In this document: in pieces, positions 41,435 to 52,021 of the stretch | Layout: every line of letters starts with the position of its first letter | Numbering within the stretch: position 1 is the first letter of the stretch | Origin: Zopfochytrium polystomum | Lineage: Eukaryota > Chytridiomycota > Chytridiomycetes > Chytridiales > Chytridiaceae | Assembly: GCA_025765615.1 (NCBI GenBank) | Contig: JAIVFJ010000175.1 | Span: 62,001-126,000, forward strand | Reading direction: 5' to 3' | DNA length: 64,000 nucleotides | The notes under the pieces: model-generated | What the model was told of the DNA's origin: nothing | Seen by the model: the letters and a program-made list of their open reading frames with translations, nothing else | Databases searched by the model: none | Made by a program: the position numbers and the translations under genes

Positions 41435-44400
41435 GAGACACAAAAAGACAATGAATTGAAAGAAAAGAAAAAACGAGAAAAGAAGTACAGTGCTGTCCGA
41501 TGTCAGCACGCCCCACCCAGTCTTTCTCTCACTCTCACCTTCTCACTCGCACTCTCTCACTCACACACATGCACACACACACACACACACACACTAGGGG
41601 GCAGACTGGCAGCGTGGGTTAGAGTTTTCCACCCCACCACCAACACGCGCAGGTGGGGCTTGCGTGGGGCAACAACAACGCACTGCTGCCTGCACCCTGC
41701 CATTGTTGCCCCTGCAGCGGCAGCGGTTTCAATCGGAGAGGGAAGCAGCAGTGCGACCTGGACAGCAAGCTGGGCCTTAGCTGCTGAAGCCTCAGCAATG
41801 CTACTGGCAATGGACAGCGCCCGTCGACCCATACTGCCTGAGTCTGACTCAGCGCCGTGATGCTGTTTAGATCTGGGACTGCGCGGTCAAGGTGCAGAAG
41901 GTGTGCAGTGGAGGCCCGAGGCGCAACAGTGTGGCGCCCAGCTGGGAGTGTGGGCGGGAAGGGCTGCAAGGGCGTGCTGCGGCCGTGGCGGAGGATATAC
42001 TGCGGCCGTGGCGGAGGATATACTTGCCGCAGTTTCACGGGCACGGGGCAGCCGCAGAGGACAGTGATGGCAACAAGGAGGGAGCTGCAGTAGCGGCCGG
42101 CAACGAGGGGTGGGCCGCAGGGTCATCGTTGGCGCGAGGGTGGCTGTGGTGTGAGGGCTAGCTGCAAGACACCGCCGCCATTTTTGGCGCCACGGTGGGC
42201 CAGAGGCGTAGTGGCGGCGGAGGTGAGGGGGGCTATCAGAAGCGGAGCGGGAGGAGACGGCGGGTGGCCCCGTCCCAACTGCCGCAGGGATGGCGCCGGT
42301 CAAGCATTTGCGGTGCATCAAGACCAGCAGGTACGTCACCTTTCTTCCCCACCAGACTTTCACCTCTGCAAACTTACGCTCCCTTGGTTCCTTCTGCCCC
42401 TGTCAAAAAAATATTGCAGAAGTGCGGCGCTCCGCCCTGCAACCCTCTCCTCTTCCTCCTCAGAAGACAACCCCCCGCAGACACACACCAACAACTACTG
42501 CCACCTGCGACTCCCTGCTGCTGCATTTTGATGACGCAGTTGTGGTGTGGACGGCAGTCGACAATAGCAGCAACCACACCAACGGTGGGTTGCAGCTGCA
42601 CACAATTGCTCATGGTGTCGGCGGGGACGGGGACGCTGCCGCAAACCAATTTGTCGCTGTCAAGCCGGCCCCGGTGGCTGACAACGGCAGCAGGGGGTGC
42701 TGCTGGTGGTTGCGGCAATGGGTCTGCGACAGGGATGTGGAGGAGAGCGCGAGTCGTTCCGCTCCTTTCTCCTTCTCCTCCTTCTTTGGTTTTTTTTTGT
42801 CAATTTCTTCGTTTTGTTATGGTTTTTTGAATGAAGTCTTCCTCTCACACCGTCCTCACAGCATCCCGACAGTGGTTTTCTTTTCTTTCTTTTTGTTTTG
42901 TTTCATTCCTTCCCGTTGCTGTGGGAGGAGTCAAATACTTTGCTCGACGATGAAGGTACGATCACCCCCCTCCCCCCCCCCCCCCCCCCCCCCCAAAGCA
43001 GATCAAGTTACGATACATGAGGTGTGGCAGTCAGGCCACAGCACAGGTGCGGTTTTGCTCAATCTTGCCTCCATCATCCCAACTGTCGCCTTCTTGGTGT
43101 TGAATGGTTGAAGGTAGTGTACCAGGCCGAACTGCGCTTGTATGGTGCGGTGGCAGCAGCAGGCGGTTCCTGGCGGCAGGGTAAGATTGTGACTCGGGCA
43201 TCCCAGATGCTGACAACCCTCTGCCACCAGCACCGAACGCAGCCCCGGCCCACAAATCGTTTGTTGATTGCGTCTGAAGCTTTCTCGTCCTTCGTGCCTG
43301 TGGGCAGTGGCAACAGCTGGATCGCACTCGGTACTAGCTGCCACACCCCGTCACACAACCACTGAAAGCTCCTCTTGCAGCTGTACAAGTACAACAGCCT
43401 CCCATGACCCACTGCGCCCGCCATCGTCCCAGTGGCAGCTGGAACCTCCGTTGCCGGCGATGATAAAGTTTGCGCACCTGGGCGGCACGCACGTGCTGCA
43501 GACAGCTGCTAACAAGTGGGATTCGGTGGCAGGGCAGACAGCGCTGTCGGTCTGGGGTCGACATCGTTGGTGGCTGCCACAACCGCACTGGGCGATGCGG
43601 GGTCGGAGTTTCAGGTGCAGAGGGGAGGGTATCTGCTGCTTTGTCGGTGGGTGGGGGCGGCAGTGGGGAGGTCGCGGGGGAGTCAATTTGACAGTGTTGT
43701 GTCAGGGGTTGCAGGCTCAACGGCAGGGGCTGGAAGTGGGTGGGGCATGGCATGCTAGCGCAGACTGAGCTTGGAGACGTTGCTGGACGCGATGGCCAGC
43801 TTGCCAGTTGCCGAGTCTGCGGCTTTGGGGGAGACCCGCAAAGGTTCCTTTTTCGTCATGGAGCTCCAGATGGGGAATAGTGGAGGGATACTGCTATCGC
43901 TGTCGTTGTGGCTGTCGCACCCCCCTCTTTGCACTGCATGGTATGGGGAAAGCAGGTCTCCCCGCACAGTGGTGGGGCAGCAGGCGGCGCACTGTGGCAG
44001 ACAAAGAGCAGCAGCAGCAGCTTCTTTTGTGCCAGGGAATGGAAACGGGAACGTCGCCAGAAGCGGGATGGAACTGCTGGGTAGGAGCTGGCGATCAAGC
44101 TTTTCTATTATTTCAATTTTTTCCTTTGGTTTTTTCTCTCTCCTTTGTCTTGGCTGTACTCTTTCTAATTCAGCTAACACCTTTCTTCCCCTTTCCCCCC
44201 CCTCCTCTCAGCAACATCATCATATTCACTGTGGCCACTTTCTGCACTCTCACAATCCTGCTCTGAGCCATGGCAGCTGCTGTGCTATGGGCTCTTCATT
44301 GAGTGTGACTGCAGGAGCAGTGCCGTGTTCACAGGCAGAGCTGGGCCCCACTGGTGCACCAGCATAATGACTACCTAATTCTCTTGTCTTGCTCCTCACT

Positions 44401-44499
44401 TCTGCACTTGCTACGCCCTTCTTTGATTCTGCCTCACAAAGCAAGCTAACAGAATTTCTTTTCTCGGCATGCAGAAACGAGTGAAGGTTGTATACCAAG
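41163..44499. other. GC-rich, repeat-bearing DNA without supported complete gene
   Basis: Contains a (GA)n run at 41401-41428, copy 2 of the 75-bp repeat at about 41440-41508, a (CA)n run at 41560-41596, a perfect 23-bp tandem duplication at 41977-42022, a T-rich fragment of the dispersed element near 42788-42835, and a 23-C run at 42972-42994. Short spliceable exons may exist: MAPVKHLRCIKTSR at 42290-42331 with a GTACGT donor, and WLKVVYQAELRLYGAV near 43107. No whole model can be supported. Confidence 0.45.
41977..42022 (+). repeat. Perfect 23-bp tandem duplication
   Basis: The unit CTGCGGCCGTGGCGGAGGATATA occurs twice head to tail, a recent slippage or short duplication. Confidence 0.9.
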
Positions 44500-45902
44500 A
44501 TGGAAGTGGAAGCAATCTGTGTCGCCGATCTGGATCTGGAGGTGAGTGCACATGAGCATGTGTGTTGATTATTTCTTACTAATCCTTCAAAGAGTTTCTT
44601 TGTGGCTGTTGTTTTCAGTTCTCGCATGGAAGCCCGGCAGAGATTGTTTCACACTGTGCGTCATGTGACGGTCCCAAAGCAGTTGGTGCTGCCAGTTTGT
44701 CAAGAGAGCTTGAAAGTGAAGATTTGGACTCAGATTCAAGTTTGGTTGCAGCTCTGAAGATCCCACTTTCAGACAAGACCTCAAGTGTGCATTCAAATTC
44801 AGATCCTGGTGTGTCCAGTTGCTTAGAAGATAAAGTAGTAGGGGCAAATTCAGTTGAAAGTGGTAAGTAAACCTTGTGTTGTCTGTAATCATGGTGATGG
44901 ATCATTTGTCTGAATGAAAACCTCTGTTTCAATTTCTCTTTCACTTTTTTTTTTTTTGTTATTCTTTGTTTTTGCAGGGATGACACTTGCGCTGGCACAT
45001 TCTTCAAGTCCTCAAAATGCAGATTCAGATTCAGATAGCCATGATGGTTTTGCAGTAGATGAAAGTGCTAGTGATCCTGAAGCCATGGATACTGATGGAC
45101 CTGGATCTGTCAAATCCGTCTATGTTAGTAGTAGTAAGTTTTATTAAATCTCAGTTTGCTTGCCTTATTCTCACAATTTTGTTGAAACAGCCCAGTTGAA
45201 ACCTTCCTGGCAACATCACCCAAGTTCAGACGATTCAGCTGTTGGCATTGGCTCTGACGATTTCATAATGGCTGGCAATGATGATTTGCTAGCTGTTGAG
45301 CATAGTGCTGATTTCAACCAAGATGGTGGGTGTTGTGATTTAATCCCACGAATTCAAGCTATTCTTCTGTACTCAAGCATTTTTCATACACATTTGCCCT
45401 GGTGTCCTACCCCCCGTTGACAGATGTGAGGGAGCATGCAGGGTACATTTCCAAGTACAAGGCTCTGGTGTGCAAGCACTGCAAGGCTGCAGTGAGCCCG
45501 GTTGATGTCAGAAAGCATGCTCGAAATGTTCATTCAAACTTGAATCCAGAGACTTTATCGGAGCTTGTTGTTCAGCTGGTGAATTTAGCCTCTAAGCATG
45601 CAGCCTTGCACCCTGCTGAGCTTGCTGTTCCTCTCCCTGCTCAGTTGAGAGTGCCTGTTTTGGATGTGTGCCGAGGCTTCAAGTGCACTGGATGTTCTGC
45701 TGTGTTTATGAGCAAGACTAGATTCCACCGGCAAGAATATCATCTGGACTCCAGCTGCCTTTGCACAGTGGACACAATGGTTCCTGTGGAGGCTGCTCAG
45801 CGCTGGACACGGTTTTGCAGGATGTTTGAAGTGGAGTCAGGTTGCGTGAAGTCTGTGCACAATCCTTCTGATTGTGCGTTGTGCGATGCCACTGAATGGT
45901 AA
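44500..45902 (+). CDS. OrsD-like C2H2 zinc-finger protein (five exons), 3' end overwritten by virus-like DNA
   Basis: Exons 44500-44541, 44619-44862, 44978-45133, 45191-45325 and 45424-45902 join in frame to 351 codons. Every intron has GT-AG borders. The first 190 residues are acidic and Ser-rich (DSDSHDGFAVDESASD). The last exon carries two C2H2-like fingers: LVCKHCKAAVSPVDVRKHAR then NVH, and FKCTGCSAVF then RFHRQEYH. This is the arrangement of fungal OrsD (DUF3505) domains, often linked to RecQ-like or transposon proteins. The protein ends CALCDATEW. The DNA for these last residues contains TTGTGCGTTGTGC, which is repeated in the adjoining viral array, so the native C-terminus was probably lost at the junction. 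Confidence 0.75.
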
Positions 45903-46106
45903 CGGTGATTGGTAGTGAGTGTTAAAACCGCCTTGTAGGCGGTGATGATCGATTGTGTTGTGTGGATGTCAAAGCCGCCTCTCGGCGGTGGTTATCGATT
46001 GTTGATTGTGGAGGGCAAAGCCGCCTTGCCGGCGGTGGTGGATCGACTGTTCATTACGCCGAGTAAAGCCGCCTTGCCGGCGGTGGTGACTGGTTGTGCG
46101 TTGTGC
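45873..46106 (+). repeat. Hairpin tandem array at host/virus junction (46-48-bp period)
   Basis: Four hairpins of the form AGCCGCC-loop-GGCGGT start at 45927, 45973, 46019 and 46067, with spacings of 46, 46 and 48 bp. Each is followed by a related GGTGATCGATTGTT-like spacer. The last unit contains TTGTGCGTTGTGC (46094-46106), also found at 45873-45885 inside the final exon of the host gene, so the array probably begins there. A degenerate fifth hairpin lies near 46153-46170. Possible roles are a viral genome terminus, packaging or origin element, or recombination site. Confidence 0.8.
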
Positions 46107-47619
46107 ATAATGGCTATGGCCTATTGACACTGGTCAATGATGGTCGATCGTGAAGCCGCTTACATGGCCGTGACTACTCATTCACCATTGTGAGTTTTTA
46201 AAAGCTAGTCGTGCAGTACGCTGTACCGATTGACAGTGGACCGCAAGTATACTCAACGCGCTAAGAGGAATAAGTGTGTTCTTGCTCTCTCATATCTTGT
46301 GTAGTGCCCTCTTACGAACACGGTGAGTCGTGTGTGGTTGATCGGTTGTGCTGTGATGACGGGATGGCGAGTAAGAACTTAATGAGAGCATCAAAGCGTA
46401 AACTCATTCCAACCTAAAGCGAACCCAACGAGGGAGTGGTAGGGGGGGCTAATTATACTGCGAGAGAGTGTGCGGAGTAGTGGGCGCGGAGTGATGGTGT
46501 GACCGGTGCATGGGTTGACACGTGTGATGAATGGGGCGCAGTGACGTTCAGTGGCGTGCGGCAAGGGGACAACGGAGAGTGGTTGTCGGCTTTGGTACAT
46601 GGTAATCGGCGGACCGACTTCCGATCGCGTGTTATCGATTCCTGATAACGGAGTATCGACTTACCGTAGCATAACCAACCTTTCACAGATACTCCAGAGA
46701 GCGATAGTGTATTGACGAGAGACCGAATTAACCACTTACAGCTTCTTAACACGGGTAGCAGACTTCTCTCACAATAACCACAGCTAGATTGAATGACGAA
46801 CATTCCTATCCCAACCTCTCTTTCTCCCACAACTAGTAGCAATGAATTGCTGTACGCATGATTAGCGTTACATCGTTCAATCGGTGAGTGCTGAATCCGT
46901 CAATGTGTTACATGGCGAGCGTAGCGAGCTCCTGCCTATGCGTATCGTAAACGTTCCCTACTTTGACCTCTTTCACCAACCCCAGTTAGCAGGGTGTCGT
47001 TCCCTGATTCACCGGTTGAGGCTACTCCTATTCATTTCAGTAATCAAACGTATAGAGTGATTCGATGTCCGACCAGAATAAGGCTAACTAGCACTGTCTC
47101 GTGATGCAATTGGAGTCATGTGGTGAGCTTCATCTAGATTGCTCTAGCGATTGGCGTCCACAGCGGATTCCCACGATAACAGTGTTTCGTTAGCCTGCTT
47201 CCTCGACTCTGCAACACCGAGTTCTACACGACCATTAATACGACAGAGCGAGCGTAGCTCGCCTTGTAACACACTTATGAATTCAGACTTGTATTGATTG
47301 ACACTACGACGTACGATTGATTGATTACACCAATGAACTTGTGGTGTAACCAGTTGCTTCATTGTTACTATGCAATGTTTATCGAGCCTGATTATGCTGT
47401 GTTTGTTTAAGTTCTTAGTAGCTTACCGGTTGGGTCGTTCGCTGACTTACTGGTTCATCGACTTGCATACTTCGGTTAATATACTTGTTGATGATCCGGT
47501 TTCGCACAATGCATTTCTCGTTGGTCGGTTCATTGCATTGTTGTGTTTGTTACTTGCCTGATTATACTGTGCGCTTGCTAAATTTTTAGGTTCGATGCTA
47601 GTTGGTGTGCTGCATTCGG
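46107..47619. other. Virus-side terminal non-coding region
   Basis: About 1.5 kb without a convincing gene, although the rest of the viral block is packed. It holds small GC hairpins (GCGAGC-GTA-GCTCGC near 47249-47263; a related GCGAGCGTAGCGAGCTC near 46917), and two diverged copies of a CCTGATTAT(G/A)CTGTG... block near 47388 and 47558. It also has CTAAATTTTTAG at 47578-47589, which resembles the AT palindromes of viral promoters. Confidence 0.5.
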
Positions 47620-48054
47620 TTAAGGCTCAAATGATAGTTCATCTATGTTGCGTATGGGACTGTATGGCGGCACGTTGACGCGTACTGCTCTTAGAGTGTC
47701 AGGATCAAGTATTCTGGTGCTGGTGAGCATAAAGTAATGAAATATTCTCGTTGGCATCGATCGCTTCTCTTCACAAACCATTACTAATATTACAGGAAGC
47801 CACAGTGGCCATAGACCGAAAAATATGATCAAGTAGAGTATGCAATCTGCTATCTTGAACCATATCAGTTTGAGAAGGAGCCATCTAGCCATTCGTGGGC
47901 TTACACTTTCCATGATACTGTCATTTATTGCTCTACGCTTGTCACCTCTGACTAGTACGTACCTGAACCATCGAGCATTAGTCGTGAATTCACCAGTCTC
48001 TACTGGATAGATCAAGGTAGACTTATCACCCTCCTTGATTTCTCTTACCGTCAT
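47620..48054 (-). CDS. Viral membrane protein, unknown function
   Basis: 144 residues starting at ATG 48052-48054. A hydrophobic block at about 60-92 (WLLLKLIWFKIADCILYLII then FFGLWPLWLPVILVMVC) forms one long or two short transmembrane segments, flanked by charged tails. It is divergent from the RNA polymerase gene with only 15 bp between start codons, so the two share a promoter region. No family recognised; an envelope or membrane-assembly role is a guess. Confidence 0.6.
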   Translation of the reverse strand: MTVREIKEGDKSTLIYPVETGEFTTNARWFRYVLVRGDKRRAINDSIMESVSPRMARWLLLKLIWFKIADCILYLIIFFGLWPLWLPVILVMVCEEKRSMPTRIFHYFMLTSTRILDPDTLRAVRVNVPPYSPIRNIDELSFEP

Positions 48055-48069
48055 AGTGGTACTGATTCA

Positions 48070-49971
48070 ATGTATTACTTGAGTTGGTCACTTGTGTCTG
48101 ATGATGATGCGTGTCGGGTCAATATATTGCAGTATAACACTATGGTTGGCACAGTTAGTTACGAGGTACCGGTAGTGAAGCATAGGCGTTATGTGCGATA
48201 CGGTTCTGCTGTAGATGCTGCGCCAAGGGTCACCAGTGTCATTCTATCGCCATTGCGTGTCGAGAACTTGAAGTGCATACCGTTGCCGAAGGATCGTCTA
48301 CTGAGCAATCCGATCTTGCTGAGTAATTGCCCGATACATGATTATTGCGATGGACACCTCGAGGTTGATGAACATGGGCACATCGGTGTTCCTCCTATGT
48401 ACCTTAGCTCAGATCCGTCTATACTCAACTCGTTCGACAAACTCAATCGAGGATTGCATACGAGAGCATTGAACAACATTAACTTCGCAGTTGGACTACG
48501 CAACGAGATATCGGGTAAGCGTGGATTGTTCCGTTACGCAGTTACTGGAGCTAGCTCGGTAGCATGCATGAGAGGTGTTGGAGTCTGCCATTGGGACGAC
48601 GATCCTAGCTTGGTCTATGTGCCTAAGAAGTGGACGAGTAACCTAAGATTGCCTCATCAGGTTATGGATTCGCGTCAATTCGGTAAGTCTGGCAGGTTCA
48701 CGATTGCTACCATTAGCGGTGATTGCTACGGAATATTGTCAAGAGCACCTGCCATATCGGAGTTCTCTGTACAAGCAGTGAGAATACGACCTTACGATGG
48801 ACCAGCTGTACGCATACATGCTAGCATGTGTGATCCACTCAACGGCGATTTCGATGGTGATGAGTATCAAGTTGCAATATTCCCTGAGCCTAACTGCGTG
48901 AATGAGATTAAATACTTCATAGGCAAGGCATCTCATGAACGATTCTCAAAGCAGTCAATTGCTGACACGAGAGCATCATACGGATCATTTGAGCGTGAGA
49001 TAGATGACTTCATGCTTCTCAGTACGGTTAGCGTTACATCGGCGCAACTTGAATCCGCTAACATGCGCATGTACAACCTATGCGGCGTGAAGGATAAAGT
49101 ATGGACGGAGGCACGTAAGAGACTGTTCGAACTGCCCTACTCTGTTGATGAGTATGAGGAGCTGTCCAAGAAGGCTATTACGCAGATGGCTGAGAGTCAC
49201 GTTACAGTGCCAGACGGTTTCGTGCTAGGTCGACAGCTTAAGCACTTACTCGTCCAGACGAATACGCGCGACGGCATCATCAGTACCGACTGGTGTTCAC
49301 AGCACACGCTTAACACGGTCAATGCTACTGACGTAATGTATAAACATGTACCGGAAGCTGGTTATCCCGGAATGAAGTTAGCTCTAGCCTTCAGCAATCG
49401 GATCATGCAGTCGTTGCTTGACTTGGCTAAAGGTAGAGGTACTGCAGTGTCAGGCAATCTGTTACTAAGCTTCCTCAGTGAGTCCGGTTCGATACACATT
49501 GGCAAGAGCAGCATAGGCACAATGACTGTTACATCCGACATTACCGAGTTGAACAGTGATCAACTGTCGATGACTTCCTCAAGATCATTAGCTAGGACGA
49601 GATGCAGGACGTTTGTCGACCTATTCGCAATGTGTATGAAAGTTACGCAGTACGGTTGTAGAACGCTGGATATTACACCGAGAGGGAATCAGTTGTATGA
49701 GTTCAGTCATATGCTTTACACCGCATTGATCACTAACAATGATGCTGCGATCTCTAGCGTGAGACAGGAGAAGTTCATGTCGACTACTGATGCACAACCT
49801 CTGCCAATTGCACTAGCCGACGATTCATACTCGCTTGATATCCTGAGAGCTAGTCGTACTGTCGATATGTCTTCTGAATTATCGGACAATCGTAACGCCA
49901 TGGTAGCAATCGCTCTCTCTAGCTTTGACTCACTGTATGAGAAGTCACCGATACATGTGTTCAAGCTGTAG
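48070..49971 (+). CDS. Viral DNA-directed RNA polymerase largest subunit, N-terminal (A'-like) part
   Basis: 633 residues. The catalytic Mg-binding motif is NGDFDGDEY (258-266), a variant of the universal NADFDGD. Supporting features are a CDGHLEV segment (93-99), corresponding to the CPGHFGHI zinc region; GKRGLFRYAVTG (149-160); the GDCYGILSRAPAISEF block before the active site (VLxNRxPxLHRxS equivalent); VRIRPYDGPAVRI (238-249); and DLAKGRGTAVSGN (451-463), equivalent to the GAKGS funnel-helix region. The protein is less than half the usual length of about 1400 and stops before any recognisable bridge helix or trigger loop. These may be supplied by the convergent gene at 49984-51054. No intron. 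Stop codon lies within a terminator-like palindrome. Confidence 0.9.
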   Translation: MYYLSWSLVSDDDACRVNILQYNTMVGTVSYEVPVVKHRRYVRYGSAVDAAPRVTSVILSPLRVENLKCIPLPKDRLLSNPILLSNCPIHDYCDGHLEVDEHGHIGVPPMYLSSDPSILNSFDKLNRGLHTRALNNINFAVGLRNEISGKRGLFRYAVTGASSVACMRGVGVCHWDDDPSLVYVPKKWTSNLRLPHQVMDSRQFGKSGRFTIATISGDCYGILSRAPAISEFSVQAVRIRPYDGPAVRIHASMCDPLNGDFDGDEYQVAIFPEPNCVNEIKYFIGKASHERFSKQSIADTRASYGSFEREIDDFMLLSTVSVTSAQLESANMRMYNLCGVKDKVWTEARKRLFELPYSVDEYEELSKKAITQMAESHVTVPDGFVLGRQLKHLLVQTNTRDGIISTDWCSQHTLNTVNATDVMYKHVPEAGYPGMKLALAFSNRIMQSLLDLAKGRGTAVSGNLLLSFLSESGSIHIGKSSIGTMTVTSDITELNSDQLSMTSSRSLARTRCRTFVDLFAMCMKVTQYGCRTLDITPRGNQLYEFSHMLYTALITNNDAAISSVRQEKFMSTTDAQPLPIALADDSYSLDILRASRTVDMSSELSDNRNAMVAIALSSFDSLYEKSPIHVFKL

Positions 49972-49981
49972 TTTTAAAACT
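49970..49981. terminator. Palindrome AGTTTTAAAACT between convergent genes
   Basis: A perfect 12-bp palindrome overlapping the stop of the upstream plus-strand gene and 3 bp from the stop of the minus-strand gene. The same core lies at 54052-54065 and 62648-62660, always at convergent 3' ends. Best read as a bidirectional transcription end signal of the viral RNA polymerase. Confidence 0.6.
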
Positions 49982-49983
49982 AC

Positions 49984-51054
49984 TCACTCGATTATGACTA
50001 GTGTCTCAATGAAGTAGTGACATATCTCTGGATCAGAGATGATATTGAAGATTATGTTGAACAGCATTCGGTAAGCGTACTTGACGAGAGATGGTGAACC
50101 TAGATATCTGACATCACCTTGGTTAGAGAAAGCCAATCGAGGATTGCCTTCTATCATGTTGACGTTGATGTTATCTGATGGACCGATCTGCGTTACATAC
50201 GGCTTCACGTAAATGCTGAATCCCTCGTACTTATCATCAACATAACGCACTTTGTTAGTCAGAGTACGTTTCATCGTCATAACTGACTCATTTGTCATAC
50301 GCATGTTGTACACCGTTGAATTAACATTTATGCAGAAGAGAAGGCTGGAACTGGCGAGATGGACATTGATACATTCGAACTTATACTCTGTGCTTTCAGA
50401 TCTAAGCCAGTCTTCCATCATGGCTATTTGCATGCTCGTAGTTCGTCCCATGATGCGGGTGAGACCGTATGATAGGTTCTTCGACCAACCATCAGAGCCC
50501 TTTGATGATGGCAGAACGACTCTGCATGTCGACGAAACGTCTGCATGTAGCTTGATGTAACACTCAGGCACTACATACGACGAAGTGACTACATCAGGAC
50601 ATAGCATTGACACTGTTAGACTGCATTCCGATGACACAGCGAACGATCCCAACGTAAGATACGGTCTCACGCTAGGCTCTTCCCACTTAGAGTCTATGTG
50701 TAAGCCATCTAGCAAAGCTTGGTACATCGTCTTGTCACTCTCACTAAACATACCTCCATTGCTCCATTGTGCAACTCGATATGCAAGAGATAGTCCCTCG
50801 ATGCCATCGTTATTAGTGATCTCATTAGACTGCATAATCGCTACATTCTCATAACTGAGCCATTGGTCGATACAATCCTGCTTACTACGCTTGGATAATT
50901 CAGTGTACTCGAGGTTCGTTTGCTCAGTAGGCAAATCATACGACGTCATTCTCGTGTCAGTTGTGTACTTCTTCGATAACTCCTGAATCACATCGGGCGA
51001 TACGTACTGATCGGAGTGGAGCACATCTGAAGTGAATGTCCATGATTTGCTCAT
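49984..51054 (-). CDS. Probable C-terminal (A''-like) part of viral RNA polymerase largest subunit
   Basis: 356 residues from ATG 51052-51054; the frame is also open 33 nt further upstream to a TTG. The C-terminal 70 residues follow the conserved end of RPB1/A'' proteins. GPSDNINVNMIEGNPRLAFS fits the G-x-N-x-x-x-V-x-x-x-x-x-x-R-x-x-SN pattern. It is followed by LGSPSLVKYAYRMLFNIIFN (LGIEAAR-x-x-L-x-x-E) and SDPEICHYFIETLVII (Y-x-x-RH-x-x-L-x-D). I cannot identify a trigger loop in the N-terminal part. It is convergent with the A'-like gene, an unusual split. The assignment rests on pattern alone and could be wrong. Confidence 0.45.
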   Translation of the reverse strand: MSKSWTFTSDVLHSDQYVSPDVIQELSKKYTTDTRMTSYDLPTEQTNLEYTELSKRSKQDCIDQWLSYENVAIMQSNEITNNDGIEGLSLAYRVAQWSNGGMFSESDKTMYQALLDGLHIDSKWEEPSVRPYLTLGSFAVSSECSLTVSMLCPDVVTSSYVVPECYIKLHADVSSTCRVVLPSSKGSDGWSKNLSYGLTRIMGRTTSMQIAMMEDWLRSESTEYKFECINVHLASSSLLFCINVNSTVYNMRMTNESVMTMKRTLTNKVRYVDDKYEGFSIYVKPYVTQIGPSDNINVNMIEGNPRLAFSNQGDVRYLGSPSLVKYAYRMLFNIIFNIISDPEICHYFIETLVIIE

Positions 51055-51065
51055 ACTGTAACCGA

Positions 51066-51077
51066 GTAAGATCTTAC
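51066..51077. promoter_or_regulatory. Perfect palindrome GTAAGATCTTAC in a divergent gap
   Basis: Lies centrally in the 37-bp gap between start codons at 51054 (minus) and 51092 (plus). It has the same form as GTAAAATTTTAC at 58856-58867. Likely a shared bidirectional promoter for the viral polymerase. Confidence 0.55.
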
Positions 51078-51091
51078 CATTGTACAACGCT

Positions 51092-51976
51092 ATGAATTCT
51101 AGGCAGTCAATCGACTACAGTACCATCGGTCACTTCTTATGCAGCAACATTAGCTCCTGTAAGCATGGTGGATCACGTATAGCGGTAAGCAACTCAGGTG
51201 ATTCGTCTAGTGTGATTGAAGTAGAAACGATGAAGGATATCAAGACATCGTCTCCGTTAGTGGTTGATCGATTACGTGGTTGCGACAACATTATACTGGC
51301 TCAACTTTACAGCTACACAAGATTCATCAACCATGTAATGAGTGAATCGAGTAAGAGCAGTAAGATTATGTTCTTCCTTCAGTCATTCTATGAGTACCAT
51401 CTGCTAGAGACTCTAGTCGAGTACATCCGTCGTTGCGCCATCATTAAGTCGATGTCAACGTATCATGCTGTCGTGCTGGCGGATCATGAACACAACGGTA
51501 ATGGAAGGCTCATTAACTCAGATCGAGTTACCTTCATAGAGCATAAACACATGACTGTCGGCAACAGCTTCACCAATGTGTTAATGGTCTACCGAGAAAT
51601 GCTAAGTGACTTTACTTATAACAAGAGACATAGTATCTCCAAGTCGACTATACTCGATCGACTTACCGATGAGCCCGATTATTGTCTCATGCCTCTCGAT
51701 TTATCGGCAGACGAGAATATGGATGAACTTCTACGCTCATTTGCAGTGAATTACGATGTCAACGCTATCATTCCATTAGGTGCATTTAGGAATGAATCAT
51801 TGCTTGACATCACACTTACTCCAAAGACCGCAACCCGCACGACGCAGTTCAAGCTGGATCGAGGCAGGATGAATTGGCATAGATACCGACTGCAGACTAG
51901 CAGAATAGGCGTGTCAATATGCTACTCTTGTTACCACATATCGAAGTGCTTGCACATACCTGAAGTTACAGCGTGA
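51092..51976 (+). CDS. Viral protein of unknown function (294 aa)
   Basis: Starts at ATG 51092 (MNSRQSIDYSTIGHFLCSNI). The protein is soluble and mixed alpha/beta in composition. A Cys/His pair near the C-terminus (ICYSCYHISKCLH) may bind metal. No family recognised. It is followed after 45 bp by the next gene on the same strand; the gap contains AGTAAAAATCA, an AT-rich half of the promoter-like palindrome. Possibly a transcription or replication accessory factor, by position only. Confidence 0.65.
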   Translation: MNSRQSIDYSTIGHFLCSNISSCKHGGSRIAVSNSGDSSSVIEVETMKDIKTSSPLVVDRLRGCDNIILAQLYSYTRFINHVMSESSKSSKIMFFLQSFYEYHLLETLVEYIRRCAIIKSMSTYHAVVLADHEHNGNGRLINSDRVTFIEHKHMTVGNSFTNVLMVYREMLSDFTYNKRHSISKSTILDRLTDEPDYCLMPLDLSADENMDELLRSFAVNYDVNAIIPLGAFRNESLLDITLTPKTATRTTQFKLDRGRMNWHRYRLQTSRIGVSICYSCYHISKCLHIPEVTA

Positions 51977-52021
51977 AGTAAAAATCAATACATTGGCCGA
52001 TCCACGTACTGATCTTGCGTA

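Noticed and set aside
41887..44427. Many long Arg/Pro/Cys-rich ORFs on both strands
   Set aside because: Products of GC-rich simple sequence; no splice-consistent model or motif.
46453..46842. 129-codon minus-strand ORF in the virus-side terminal region
   Set aside because: Starts and composition do not resemble the neighbouring viral genes, no domain, and it overlaps repeat-like DNA.
48739..48936. Small ORFs opposite the viral core genes
   Set aside because: Antisense shadows of well-supported RNA polymerase, DNA polymerase and helicase genes.
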